Below are positions 1-10,649 of a DNA stretch of 64,000 nucleotides, one piece after another. Positions within the stretch are counted from its first letter, which is position 1; every line of letters starts with the position of its first letter. A model generated the notes under the pieces. It had not been told where the DNA came from. It made no database searches and saw only the letters and a program-made list of their open reading frames with translations. A program made the translations under genes and the position numbers. This DNA comes from Rhizopus arrhizus (Eukaryota; Mucoromycota; Mucoromycetes; Mucorales; Rhizopodaceae). The stretch covers positions 1,550,001-1,614,000 of the forward strand of contig JAKZZE010000006.1 in NCBI GenBank assembly GCA_024220505.1. Direction: 5' to 3'.

Positions 1-71
1 GAGGGTAGTTTTCTTGAGTCATGTTTGTATGCTGTGGAGATGTAAAATTCATACGGATATTTATATGTCTT

Positions 72-102
<31 letters not shown>

Positions 103-106
103 AAAT

Positions 107-3085
107 TTATTGAAGTAATACGTTTGTTTCAGGATCAAGTCGGACATCATGATCTCTGACATTTTCCAAACACCATTGTACTTTAGGTAACAAATAGGGT
201 TTCAGACGATTTCCGTGCACCCTTCTAATTCTAGTATCTTGTACATCCAAACTTTTAATATGATATGTGCCTTTTCCTAATGATAGGTGTATAATGAATG
301 GACCATCCCATTTGTCTTGTAATTTAGCAGACCAAGATGTAGATAGAGAGTCTCTGTATACTAGTACTAAGTCTCCTAGTTTGAAGGGAGGCTTTAATTC
401 TCTGCTTTCTTCTAATAATTTTTTCTCAATAGCCTTCTTTTGAGTTGCTTGTACTTGTACGATAGCTTTTGCGGCTTGTTCACGTATTCTTCCCAGATTG
501 TATATTTGATGTATTGTTCTATGTCGTAGAATGGCTTCATACTTTGGTGAATTTCGTTCATACACATGATGATCCAAGTCAAAAGGAGTTTTTGGTTCAT
601 ATCCATATGTCATGAAGAAGGGTGATTGCTTAGTTGATGCTTGCTTTATACTTCGGTAAGCAAATAAGGCAGCAGGAAGATATACGTCCCAATCTTTTTT
701 CTCCTCATCTGAACGTCTTTGTAATATTGAAGTAAGTGTTCGATTAAAGCGCTCGATTAATCCGTTACTTTGTGGATTATATGGTGTAGTCGTCTTGTGT
801 ATTATCCCATAACTTCTACATACAGTAGCGGACAAAACTGGTGCACAAAACTTTTTTTCAGCTTTTAACTACCATTACCTGCTCATGGTAGTTGCAATAG
901 TCATGAAACTGTACTAGAAGGAGGATATACTAGTCATTGTAATTTATGTATGTTCTAAGCATGACATTGTTAAAACTGAGCGATAAGCGTGCTTTAAATT
1001 TATAAAATTTTATATTTTCTAAAAACCGCAAAAGTGGCTAAGACCTTAGAATTTATATAATCATCTCATCTCTTGATATCATCGGATGTTCTTCTTTGCA
1101 TATGCTAATAATATGCGTGTATATCATTTTCAGTAAAAGAACCCGGCTCTTTAACTATTCTTTTCCAAAGATCATCGACCCTTTTTGATCTAGTGTCGTA
1201 TCATCATACCTTTGCCATCAATTGCCACCTGGCATGCTTAAGCGGACTTAGGCCGGGATTAGTGGCGGCTAAACTTGTAGCACAGAAGCGCTGTTATCAA
1301 ATATTGAGTTTGTGACATGCGTTGACTTGTGCCTTGTGTCATTGTCATACTGAAACGAGAGATTACGACGTTTTAGACCACTATACGCTAGGCTTTTGTG
1401 GTATGAAGTAAGCGAAATATATGCGTATATTTCTGAGTTCATTGTACCATCATATACTTGACACACATATTCCGGTCCTCAATATCTAATACAGCCTTAA
1501 AACATAACAGAGCAGCCAGCATGCTTCATTGTTTGATCACCGTGGAAAAATCGCTAAGGTTGCTCGACTTGCTTTCAATATTAGTGTATACTACCTGCAT
1601 CCATAATGTTCATATTTGTTTCATTGCTAAAGATAGTAGACTTCCAGCCCTCTATAGTATACAATGGCTTGTCGTGATACCACATTCATCGCTTTTTCCG
1701 ACTTATACAGCTGATGAAATTCTTCGATTCCTTACTTCCGGACTCAAAATCTAGCTTCCTACAGTGCCTTCAGACGAACAGTTTGCTAATACTGTATCTT
1801 AAGGTCCTCAAAATGTGCTGAGAATCAGAAACTGTGTGTAACGGACTTTGTCCAAGCTTTAGGTTGATGACTGAACTAATAACTTTTCAGACTAAAAGCG
1901 GAATACCTTCATGATCACAAGACATTAAGTTTCTTTCTTTCCTCTTTCTCCTGTTGATTGTCCATTTAAAGATTCTTGTTATTCTAGAAATATCTGTTGT
2001 CGTACGAACTAAGTGTATTCGAGATCTGAGAGTTTCATTTTTACAGTTGCTTATTTTCTTAAACATATAAGGCTAGTACTTTGCTATAGTGAATAGGGTA
2101 AAAACAAAAGGGGGAATTCAATGGGAAATGCAAAATGAGTACTGTTTTATATATTTTTTAAGAGCTACTAAAATTCACTAATATGCAGTGAAATCTGAAA
2201 GCAAACGGGAGAGATATGGGGAAAATTGAAAGAAGGCTAGAGAAGCACTACATTTTTGGCGAAAATTGAAATATGCAAAAAATCACTAAAAATGACCTTT
2301 TGTCTGAGGGATGTCCGGCACAGTTCCGGTTTACATAACATAATGTATATTTTAGACTGTCTTTCAGATGGTATATGCCACAAAGGTCGCAGACATATGG
2401 CGGAGATACAATGTTGATTTTAATTTTTGTGCACCAGTTTTGTCCGCTACTGTACTTGTCGAATTAAGTCGCTTAAGAAAGGCTTTCCATTATCCGTGAC
2501 TATGATAGTAGGACAACCGTGTCTACATATTATCTCTTCATATAGGAACATGGCTATTTCTGCAGCTGTTTGAAAACGCATTGGTCTGGCTTCTACGTAT
2601 TTGGTCAGATAATCTATGCCTGCTATGATATATCGAAAACCCGAACGTGAGGCTTGTACATGCTTAACATCTAAGGCTATTCTATCGAAGGGTTTGGTAG
2701 ATACAGGCACTGGATACAATTCTTCGTTTAGATGCTTCTTTCCGTGCACTTGGCAATGATGACACCTTTTTACATATTCCATGATGTCTTTGGTCATTTT
2801 ATCCCAATAATATCTTGCAGCGATCTTGTGTAGTGTATTATTATATGCCAGGTGTCCTCCTAAAGGATGTTGGTGATATGCGTATACGACTTCTTCTGCT
2901 TCTTTCTTGTTTAGTACTTTGCGGATCAATCCGTTTTCAGTATTGTATCGATAAAGTAAACCTTTGTATAGGGTAAATTTTTCGGATTCCCTAAGTAGGT
3001 ATTTTTCTTCAGTGCGTGTGAGATTTGATGGTAGTTTGAGTGTTTGTAAATATTGTTTCAGTTGTTCTATTTGGCTGTCTTCCAT
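107..3085 (-). CDS. Ty3/gypsy integrase ORF, split by a mariner insertion
   Basis: The integrase inserts element cDNA into the host genome. The two coding pieces are 2455-3085 and 107-822. Removing the 1,630-bp insertion and one TA gives a continuous frame through ...DLIRQV|CRSYG.... Visible features in order: an HHCC zinc domain (HQHPLGGH then CHHCQVH), the catalytic core with VTDNGKPF and the glutamate in NGLIERFN, and a C-terminal GPF-type motif (KWDGPFII). The ORF has its own ATG at 3085, 295 bases after the RNase H ORF stops, with an in-frame TGA upstream; most Ty3 elements carry integrase in the same ORF as RT. The gene is currently broken by the insertion but otherwise intact. Confidence 0.88.
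823..2452 (-). mobile_element. Defective Tc1/mariner element, copy 1 (1,630 bp)
   Basis: The terminal inverted repeats begin CAGTAGCGGACAAAACTGG and are flanked by TA target duplications (821-822 and 2453-2454). A decayed transposase reads on the minus strand: fragments like VYDGTMNSEIY and QYDNDTRHKST correspond to VYDGTMDSLVY and QQDNDPKHKS of the better preserved Tc1 copies at 34-37 kb. The first catalytic Asp of the SDET motif reads as Asn (SNET). The element sits in the integrase gene. Confidence 0.88.
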
Positions 3086-3380
3086 TTTTGTGATCTTGTG
3101 TAATGAATTCTTTCAGTGGCTTTTTGTTTATTGTTCAAGATGAATTTGTGTTGTTTCAAGTTTGTTTCGAATTTGTGTTGTTTTGTCCGACCTCCTCCTC
3201 TATGTAGTTTTTGCTGTTTTATAGTGTTTTTGTGATTGTTTTATACTTTTATGTTTCGACTACCCCTCCCATCCTCCATTGGTAGATAATAACGATAATA
3301 ATAATAATGATATATAGTGATAAGTTGATATGTTGATAATGTCTAAAAATTGATTGTTGTAGTGTTTCAAATAGGTAGTA

Positions 3381-6300
3381 TTAGTACCCTAATCTGGACA
3401 TGAAGTCTGCGCTCTCATTCACTCTTCCTGGGCGATATTTAATTTCGAATTCATATTCTGACAAGATAACAATCCATCTTGCTATGATTCCAGTTGGGTT
3501 ACTTGTTTTAAGCAATCCAGTTAAGGCGGAATGATCAGTAATGATAGTGAACTTCTTTCCTAGCAGGTATGGCCTGAAAAGCTTTACTGCCCACACCACA
3601 GCGAGACATTCTAACTTTGTAGGAGCATAGTTAACTTCTCCAGATTTCAATCCACGACTAGCAAAAATTACAGGGTGTTCACGGCCTTCTTTATCCAATT
3701 GCGTGAGTATACATCCTAAACCTAGCTTAGATGCATCGGTTACTAGTATAAATTGTTTGTTGAAATCTGGTCTTGTCAAAACAGGTGCAGTAGTGAGTAG
3801 CTTCTTTAATTGTTCAAAGGCTTGCGTCGCCTTATCTGTCCAAGGTACTTTCTTTTTTGTCTTTGTTAATTCATGTAGGGGCCTTGCGATTGAGGCAAAA
3901 TTCTTGATGAACCTTCTATAATATGAAGCTAATCCCAAAAATGATCTTGTTTGTGTTACTGTTTTTGGTATAGGACATTCTATTATCTTTTGAATTTTCG
4001 ATGGATCTGTCTGTATTCCTTCTCTTGTTACAATGTAGCCAAGAAACTTGAGATCCTTTTTGAAAAAGATACATTTTTCTGGGTTGAGCTTTAAATGGGC
4101 TATATCAATACATTCGAATACTTGTTTAAGGTGTTCCAAGTGTTCATAAGGGTTTTGTGAGTAAACGTTAAGATCGTCTATATATGCTACTAGACATTTG
4201 TTCAATAAGGATCTGAAACATAAGTCGATGAGCCGTTGAAAAGTGGCTGGAGAGTTTACTAATCCCATTGGCAGCATGTTATAATGATACGTTCCAAATT
4301 TAGTTGTGAATGCGGTGTATTCCTTGCTACTTTCTTCTACTGGTACTTGGTGAAATCCAGCTCTCATGTCTAGAGCCGAGAATATTTTTGCTTTTCCTAG
4401 TGTATCAAGTAGATCATCTATTCGTGGCAAAGGATATGAATCTTTCTTTGTAACAGTATTTAATTTTCTGTAGTCAATGACCATGCGATATTCTCCGTTC
4501 TTCTTTTTAACTAATATGACAGGTGCAGCCCATGGACTATTTGATGGTGATATTATTCCAAGTTTACAATATTTGTCTAATTCTTTTTGTAAATATTCAG
4601 CTTCTATAGGACTGAGCCTGTATGGACGGTGTCGAATAGGCATTGTGTCTTTTTCTAAGATGATTCTGTGTTGAATAAGATCAGTGTGACCCATAGTGTT
4701 GTTATCCCAATCAAAGATATGCTTGTATTCTTGTAGCAGTTTATTGAGCTCTAGCTTTATGTCATCAGATAAGTCTTGTGTCTCAAATTTGTCTAGAAGG
4801 TCTGAGTCTAATGTTTTCTCATCTTCTTCAACTTCGCTGATATGTCTTCTTTCCAAAGCACACAATTCAGGATTATTGCTTAGATTGTAAGCGTTTACTA
4901 TGGTGTCTTTTTGTAGATTGAATTTTTCTAGTATCCCTAATTCTTCTTCTGGTTCTATTTGTATGTCTTTTCCTGTTCTGTTGAATATATGTATTTCCAG
5001 ATTCCTTTTATTGGATACGAGTGATGTGCATGGATCAAAATATCCTTGTGCAGGCAAAAGAGTTGGATGGGTTACGTCAAACAAATATACATGGTTATTC
5101 CGTTCTTCCATAGGTTTATCGATTGTTATGGTCTTTGATGTGTTAGCGTGAATAGTAAGACCTGTGGATGATGCTTTTATGCGGTAAGTTTCTTTTTCCA
5201 AGATAACATCGACTTTTTCTTCTTGATCGTCGTCAAGTACTAATAATGATTGTTCTTCTTCTTTTTCGACGTCTTCTTCTTCTGAGTAACTTTCTTCAGA
5301 TTCAGTTGAACTATCTGTATCCATGTCATGGCTTTCATCAGACTCTTCGTTATTAAAGTGTACATGTTTAGTTATTTTGGAATTTGTTAAGCTAATAGGC
5401 TGCTGATAATTCTGGTGAAGGGCCTTTATCTTTGGCAAGGTTGCATTCTTCCTGATGAAGTGTATTTCTATTTCAGCTTTCTTGTTTTTGTATTTCACTT
5501 TTAAGGTTGAGCTATTGAAATCAATTTTTGCCTTGGCACGATTTAACCAATTGGTGCCTAAGATGAGGTGCGAAGGACACGATGGTAATACTTCTACGGT
5601 ACATGGAATAATGATACCTTCCTTTACTTCTATTGGTACGTCGTAAATTATTCCAAGAGCGGGTTGTTTACTGTTATTTCCAAGTGTAAAAACGCTTTCA
5701 GACGGAGCATCTATTTCTAAACCGAGCACATCAGCCAATTCTTTTGACATACAAGTCTTGGCAGCTCCACAATCTACTAAAGTCTTGATTTTCTTATCAT
5801 TAATATACACAGTAGAGTGTGCTGCTGTTGTATTTAATTCATCGTCAACAATATCTAAAGCTTGTATTGTAGGTTGTCGTTGCTCTTGTTGTTGCTGTTT
5901 TGTGGATATGCGCTTGGGTCTACATTCGCTGATTAACTTTCGTCTTAGGGTTGGAGCTACTTGGATAAGTTCTCCTATTTCGATGTCTGCCTTTTGCTTC
6001 ATTACATCAGAAACTATATCATATTGAATTAAAGTTGGTTCACTTTTAGTTCTAGTTCGTTTTTGTTTGATTGTTTCTCTGTCTTGTATAGGTAAATCTG
6101 TGTCCATGTTTATATCATGTTGTGATGTATTCTGTTGATTGCTAACTGGCTGAATTTCTTCCAAATGACTTCTCGTTACAACTTTTCTTGCTAATGTAGG
6201 TTGCTTGCCCTTAGACTTCGATGTTGGCTTTATTTTGTTATAAGGAGTAGCAGTAGTAACATCAGGAGGCCGTACAGGTCTTATTGCAGCACAGAGTTCT

Positions 6301-6416
6301 ATTTGAGAAGGATCATAGTTGGTTTCTATATCTGATAGGATGACATTAAGTTGATGTTGAGAGTTTTCGTGTTTAATGGATTTGTTATTATTATGGGTGT
6401 TCGATTGACCATTCAT
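3381..6416 (-). CDS. Ty3/gypsy Pol: protease, reverse transcriptase, RNase H
   Basis: This 1,011-residue ORF (counted from the first ATG) contains an aspartic protease with VDCGAAKTCMS near residue 215, an acidic linker, a reverse transcriptase with the YIDD active site (YIDDLNVYS), and an RNase H starting at VTDASKLGLG and ending HSALTGLLKT...ESADFMSRLGY. It converts element RNA to DNA inside the Gag particle. The frame remains open upstream to 6446, where a slippery site lies in gag, so it is probably made as a Gag-Pol fusion by -1 frameshifting, not from the ATG at 6416. No internal stop is present. Confidence 0.92.
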   Translation of the reverse strand: MNGQSNTHNNNKSIKHENSQHQLNVILSDIETNYDPSQIELCAAIRPVRPPDVTTATPYNKIKPTSKSKGKQPTLARKVVTRSHLEEIQPVSNQQNTSQHDINMDTDLPIQDRETIKQKRTRTKSEPTLIQYDIVSDVMKQKADIEIGELIQVAPTLRRKLISECRPKRISTKQQQQEQRQPTIQALDIVDDELNTTAAHSTVYINDKKIKTLVDCGAAKTCMSKELADVLGLEIDAPSESVFTLGNNSKQPALGIIYDVPIEVKEGIIIPCTVEVLPSCPSHLILGTNWLNRAKAKIDFNSSTLKVKYKNKKAEIEIHFIRKNATLPKIKALHQNYQQPISLTNSKITKHVHFNNEESDESHDMDTDSSTESEESYSEEEDVEKEEEQSLLVLDDDQEEKVDVILEKETYRIKASSTGLTIHANTSKTITIDKPMEERNNHVYLFDVTHPTLLPAQGYFDPCTSLVSNKRNLEIHIFNRTGKDIQIEPEEELGILEKFNLQKDTIVNAYNLSNNPELCALERRHISEVEEDEKTLDSDLLDKFETQDLSDDIKLELNKLLQEYKHIFDWDNNTMGHTDLIQHRIILEKDTMPIRHRPYRLSPIEAEYLQKELDKYCKLGIISPSNSPWAAPVILVKKKNGEYRMVIDYRKLNTVTKKDSYPLPRIDDLLDTLGKAKIFSALDMRAGFHQVPVEESSKEYTAFTTKFGTYHYNMLPMGLVNSPATFQRLIDLCFRSLLNKCLVAYIDDLNVYSQNPYEHLEHLKQVFECIDIAHLKLNPEKCIFFKKDLKFLGYIVTREGIQTDPSKIQKIIECPIPKTVTQTRSFLGLASYYRRFIKNFASIARPLHELTKTKKKVPWTDKATQAFEQLKKLLTTAPVLTRPDFNKQFILVTDASKLGLGCILTQLDKEGREHPVIFASRGLKSGEVNYAPTKLECLAVVWAVKLFRPYLLGKKFTIITDHSALTGLLKTSNPTGIIARWIVILSEYEFEIKYRPGRVNESADFMSRLGY

Positions 6417-6442
6417 TTTATCATTAAAAACAACCGACCCAT

Positions 6443-7612
6443 TTAGTTTTTTGACTGTTGTTGGAAATGTCGCTGATCATTCTGTTGAGGTTGTTGCGGC
6501 TGGTTTCCATTATTGTATCTTTGCTGGTTGCGATTGTCGTTACTGTAAGCAAGTCCATTTCGGTTAGATCCTGTATTGTTGTCCATATTTCCATTACTTC
6601 TTCCATATCTGCTGTTGTGGTTGTTGTAGTTATCATTGCTGTTATTGTAACGGTTGTACCTGTTGTAGTTTCGGTTAGGTTGGTTATAAGTTTGTTGCTT
6701 ATTGAGTTCCTGTCGAATTGTCTGTTGAATTAGCTCAATAAGATCTTGCTGCTGATTAGTATTGATGCTACGATGTCCATTAGCTTGTACATGACGTGCT
6801 TGGTTGCGATTTCTTGATGTGTCCATAGATACTAGCTGATTTGTACCGAGTACATTGTCGTGATAGGCATAAGTGGGTTGAGCGTTGTTGTAATGGATTT
6901 GATTAAGAGTTAATGCTGGCATGGAATGTTCATTTGTATCCACCAAATCAATGTTGTGGTTATTGGACATGTGATGATAATGTTGTGCAGCATCATTTTG
7001 ATATATAAGGGCTTGATTAGCATTCCTTGGTATAAAAGGATTATCAACCATGGCGATCTTGCGAGGTCTATTAGCATTCCACCATCCTTCAGAGTGATTA
7101 ATCCAGTCCTGCATAGTCTTTGAACTGCTCTGTATGCAAAACTGCTTTATCTCTCTAAGAAGACCTGCGCGGAACCTGCTTTCTATGACTGGCTCTTGAG
7201 TGATACCGGCAAGGTCTGCAGCTTCTCTTAATCTGGCAAGGAATATTTGGGGATGTTCTTGTTCGCCCTGGTACATTTCGTTGAACTCTAGTTCATAACT
7301 TTGTATCAATTCTGGAGTGATGTAATGATTCGTTAAGAGTTCTGTTGCATTATCATATTTAACGTCAGGGATTCGCTTGAGTATTTCTTTTTCATAATAC
7401 ACTTTAGCTGCTCCACGTAATTGTGCTTTCAAAATAGTAAGTTTGCGGGGTTCTTGAGTGATGTTATTAATTGCAAAGTACGATTCTAAGATTTCTAAAA
7501 AGTGACGAAAGTCTTCGCCTTCGTAACCATGGAAATCAATAAGTACAGGTCGGTAACTTGCATTCATATTGGTATTTGCCAACGCGATATGTCCAGTGGT
7601 AAAGGTTGCCAT
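6443..7612 (-). CDS. Ty3/gypsy Gag
   Basis: This 389-residue protein has the retrotransposon gag fold signature (FHGYEGEDFRHFLEILESYF near residue 30, then PRKLTILKAQLRGAAKVYYE and FNEMYQGEQEHPQIFLARL). The C-terminal third is low complexity, rich in Asn, Gln, Tyr and Arg, and has no CCHC zinc knuckle; the basic Asn/Arg tail may bind RNA instead. It forms the particle in which reverse transcription happens. It overlaps the pol frame at its 3' end. The ATG at 7612 follows a leader of about 100 bases after the primer-binding site. Confidence 0.88.
   Translation of the reverse strand: MATFTTGHIALANTNMNASYRPVLIDFHGYEGEDFRHFLEILESYFAINNITQEPRKLTILKAQLRGAAKVYYEKEILKRIPDVKYDNATELLTNHYITPELIQSYELEFNEMYQGEQEHPQIFLARLREAADLAGITQEPVIESRFRAGLLREIKQFCIQSSSKTMQDWINHSEGWWNANRPRKIAMVDNPFIPRNANQALIYQNDAAQHYHHMSNNHNIDLVDTNEHSMPALTLNQIHYNNAQPTYAYHDNVLGTNQLVSMDTSRNRNQARHVQANGHRSINTNQQQDLIELIQQTIRQELNKQQTYNQPNRNYNRYNRYNNSNDNYNNHNSRYGRSNGNMDNNTGSNRNGLAYSNDNRNQQRYNNGNQPQQPQQNDQRHFQQQSKN
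6446..6452 (-). other. Candidate -1 ribosomal frameshift site A AAA AAC
   Basis: The last sense codons of gag are TCA AAA AAC followed at once by TAA (6443-6445). This gives the retroviral-type heptamer A AAA AAC in the correct zero-frame phase. After a -1 slip the ribosome reads CTA AAT GGG and continues without a stop into the pol ORF. A downstream stimulatory RNA structure could not be evaluated by eye. Confidence 0.6.
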
Positions 7613-7710
7613 TTCAAAATTTGTGATAATGTTGTTTTAAAGATTTGGGTTTGTAGATTTATAAGTTGTTCTTGATTTGTAGATTTTTCTTGTAAGTTTT
7701 TGATTTAGAT

Positions 7711-7728
7711 CCCTCGTAGTGACCACCA
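7711..7728 (-). other. Primer-binding site of the Ty3 element
   Basis: Two bases inside the LTR terminus the minus strand reads TGGTGGTCACTACGAGGG. The starting TGG pairs with a tRNA CCA tail, the usual placement for tRNA-primed reverse transcription. The tRNA species was not identified. Shorter copies of the same motif occur inside the LTR near 7877-7889 and 8284-8296. Confidence 0.65.
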
Positions 7729-7730
7729 AA

Positions 7731-10434
7731 TGTAACTTGTTAGTACTTGGGATTTGGATTGTGTTAAAGTGTTGTAGATTTGTTTAATTTGAAGTTTGAA
7801 GCCTTGAATGACTTGAGTTTGATTAACTTGATTGAACGTTTAACAGTTCTTTTGATATAGTAATTTGGTTTTAAGTAGTGACCACCAGATCTTTATAGAT
7901 CAATAAGGTTAGGAGTAAGATTATTTAATAAAAGATAAAAATAAAAGGGATCTTTCTTGATTCGTGATAATTCAGGTATCAGATCAGAAAGAATAAGTAA
8001 AAATAAAAAGAAAAGAAAAGGTAATTGTGACCCAATAAGAAAAGATTGCTTTTTAAGCGCAAGAAACTATGATTTATTGAATGTCTGTTATTTTGTTCAA
8101 AATATTCATCTTATTTATATAAAAATATGGGGTGCCTATTGTCTTGTGAGATTGTTAGGCTTTCGGGTTTAAGTAGGTTTGGTATAAGTTATTGAGACAA
8201 AGTTTTGGTAATCGAATAAAGTATTGGATAAATTAATATCCAAAAAAGAGTAGATAATTTGAGTTGTAAGTTCGCTTGAGTAGAGTGACCACCAGATCTT
8301 GTGAAGTAGATCAGTCTGAATTGAATAAAAGTAAAATAAAAAGATGAAAGATAAAAGATAAAATAAAAAAGAGATTACAATGAAGTATATGATTCAAGGG
8401 ATTATTGATTCTTCCTATTTATAAAATAAAAGAAGTATTTTGTTTCAAAGGAGATTTATTTGGATAAGGTAAGATAATAATAATAATAATAATTCTTGAT
8501 AAATTGTTGATATTTATACAGTAGCGGACAAAACTGGTGCACAAAAATTAAAATCAACATTGTATCTCCGCCATATGTCTGCGACTTTTGTGGTATATAC
8601 CATCTGAAAGACAGTCTAAAATATACATTACGTTATGTAAACCGGAACTGTGCCGGACATCCCTCAGGCATAAGGTCATTTTTAGTGATTTTTTGCATAT
8701 TTCAATTTTCGCCAAAAATGTAGTGCTTGTCTAGCCTTCTTTCAATTTTCCCCAAATCTCTCCCGTTTGCTTTCAGATTTCACAGCAGATTAGTAAATTC
8801 TAGTAGCTCATAAAAAATATATAAAACTGTACTTATTTTGTATTTCCCATTGAGCCCCCCCTTTTGTTTTTACCCTATTCACTGTAACAAAGTACTAGCC
8901 TTATATGCTTAAGAAAATAAGCAACTGTAAAAACGAAACTCTGAGATCTCGAATACACTTAGTTCGTACGACAACAGATATTTCTAGAATAACAAGAATC
9001 TCTAAATGGACAATCAACAGGAGAAAGAGGGAAGAAAGAAACTTAATGTCTTGTGATCATGAAGGTATTCCGCTATTAGCCTGAAAAGTTATTAGTTCAG
9101 TCATCAACCTAGAGCTTGGACAAAGTCCGCTACACACAGTTTCTGATGCTCAGCACATTTTGAGGACCTTAAGATACAGTGTTAGCAGACTGTCAGTCTA
9201 AAGGCACAGTAGGAAGCTAGATTTTGAGTCTGGAAGTAAGGAATCGAAGAATTTCATCAGCTGTATAAGTCGGAAAAAGCGATGAATGTGGTATCACGAC
9301 AAGCCATTGTATACTATAGAGGGCTGGAAGTCTGCTATCTTTAGAAATGAAACAAATATGAACATTATGGATGCAGATAGTATACACTAATATTGAAAGC
9401 AAGTCAAGCAACCTTAGCGATTTTTTCACGGTGATCAAACAATGAAGCATGCTGGCTGCTCTTTTATGTTTTAAGGCTGTATTAGATATTGAGGACCAGA
9501 ATATGTGTGTCAGGTATACGATGGTATAATGAACTCATAAATATACACATATATTTCGCTTACTTCATACCACAAAAGCCTAGCGTATAGTGGTCTAAAA
9601 CGTCGTAATCTCTCGTTTCAGTATGACAATGACACAAGGCACAAGTCGACGCATACCACAAACTCAATATTTGATAACAGCGCTTCTGTGCTACAAGTTT
9701 AGCCGCCACTAATCCCGGCCTAAGTCCGCTTAAGCATGCCAGGTGGCAATTGATGGCAAAGGTATGATGATACGACACTAGATCAAAAAGGGTCGATGAT
9801 CTTTGGAAAAGAATAGTTAAAGAGCCGGGTTCTTTTACTGAAAATGATATACACGCATATTATTAGCATATGCAAAGAAGAACATCCGATGATATCAAGA
9901 GATGAGATGATTATATAAATTCTAAGGTCTTAGCCACTTTTGCGGTTTTTAGAAAATATAAAATTTTATAAATTTAAAGCACGCTTATCGCTCAGTTTTA
10001 ACAATGTCATGCTTAGAACATACATAAATTACAATGACTAGTATATCCTCCTTCTAGTACAGTTTCATGACTATTGCAACTACCATGAGCAGGTAATGGT
10101 AGTTAAAAGCTGAAAAAAAGTTTTGTGCACCAGTTTTGTCCGCTACTGTATGTTTTTGGTTTTCTTGATTTTGTGATGTTTTTAGATTTTTGTGTTTTCC
10201 TTTGAATTGTGAATTTAGTTGAGTTATTCAATTTCATTGAGTTTATCAAAAATATTGAGGACATGAACTTAGTTCAGGTCCGAACTTTCTTCGTCAAGTG
10301 GTACAGTTTGATTGAAAAAATTTCTATTTTCGTCACAGTCTCTTGTCCTGAACTGTAAATTAAAGTTCATGTTCTTCATCCAAACTGTAATTGTACATGT
10401 TTGTATCGGGGACTAAATCATTGTTCGTGTTACA
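7731..10434 (-). repeat. Ty3 5' LTR (about 1.07 kb plus a mariner insertion)
   Basis: The proposed termini are TGTAAC at 10434 and GTTACA ending at 7731 on the minus strand, a short perfect inverted pair with TG...CA ends, and the 7731 end directly precedes the primer-binding site. Excluding the mariner copy at 8519-10148 leaves about 1,074 bp. The LTR is purine-rich and contains two related segments around 7877 and 8284 that share TGACCACCAGATCTT followed by AATAAAAG-rich sequence. The outer boundary is inferred because the second LTR is not in the window. Confidence 0.55.
8519..10148 (+). mobile_element. Defective Tc1/mariner element, copy 2 (1,630 bp)
   Basis: This is the same family as copy 1 in opposite orientation, with TA at 8517-8518 and 10149-10150. 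The decayed transposase reads on the plus strand: WKSAIFRNETNMNI near 9330 (Asp of DET replaced by Asn), VYDGIMNS near 9515 and QYDNDTRHKST near 9625. It is inserted in the Ty3 LTR. Confidence 0.88.
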
Positions 10435-10518
10435 ATATAACTTTTCCCTATTGAGCCTCTTACAAATATATAGAATAAAAAGACATGACAACAGCGTGAG
10501 AATAACAAAAACATGACG

Positions 10519-10592
10519 CGCTCCTAGGTGGGCTCGAACCACCAACCTCCTGATTAACAGTCAGACGCGCTAGCCAATTGCGCCATAAGAGC
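10519..10592 (-). tRNA. tRNA-Asn (anticodon GTT)
   Basis: The minus strand gives a 74-nt cloverleaf including the G discriminator. The acceptor stem GCTCTTA pairs with TAGGAGC (one G-T), the D arm contains GGCGCAATTGGCTAGCGC, the anticodon loop is CTGTTAATC with GTT, and the T arm contains GGTTCGAGCCC. There is no intron. Internal A and B boxes are canonical. A LINE fragment abuts its 5' end at 10593, and the proposed Ty3 LTR boundary lies 84 bases beyond its 3' end. Confidence 0.93.
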
Positions 10593-10649
10593 TTGTATAT
10601 GGGGTGGCTCCCCGGACGTCCTATTGCCTGTCGCTGTGGTCATCCTCAT
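10593..10649 (+). pseudogene. LINE ORF2 C-terminal fragment, left part
   Basis: Plus-strand translation from 10593 gives LYMGWLPGRPIACRCGHPH, which joins in frame to the segment at 17962 once CACTA element A and one copy of its CAT duplication are removed. The combined CxC...H...H...C pattern (CRCGHPHASRAHLLSC) resembles the cysteine/histidine motif near the C terminus of LINE ORF2 proteins. The fragment begins exactly at the 5' edge of the tRNA-Asn gene, so the LINE is 5'-truncated there. Confidence 0.5.

Larger units (their letters stand above)
107..10434 (-). mobile_element. Ty3/gypsy-type LTR retrotransposon, nested insertions, 3' LTR outside window
   Basis: Reading on the minus strand the order is LTR, primer-binding site, gag, protease-RT-RNase H, integrase, which is the Ty3/gypsy order (RT before integrase). 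The coding parts are open; two Tc1/mariner copies (823-2452 and 8519-10148) are later insertions. Integrase ends at 107, so the 3' LTR lies beyond base 1 and LTR identity, and hence age, cannot be judged. A T-rich run at 69-93 lies downstream of the integrase stop. Reading frames free of stops suggest a fairly young insertion. Confidence 0.9.

Noticed and set aside
3703..6027. Several plus-strand ORFs of 62-89 codons
   Set aside because: They lie antisense to the Ty3 pol gene, have no recognisable content and follow its codon pattern in reverse.
9217..9450. 77-codon ORF MLHCLITVKKSLRLLDLL, also at 1521-1754 and 31078-31311
   Set aside because: It is antisense to the decayed mariner transposase, whose sense strand shows WKSAIFRNETNMNI; conservation comes from element copy number.
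10360..10545. 61-codon minus-strand ORF
   Set aside because: It starts inside the tRNA-Asn gene and shows no protein features.
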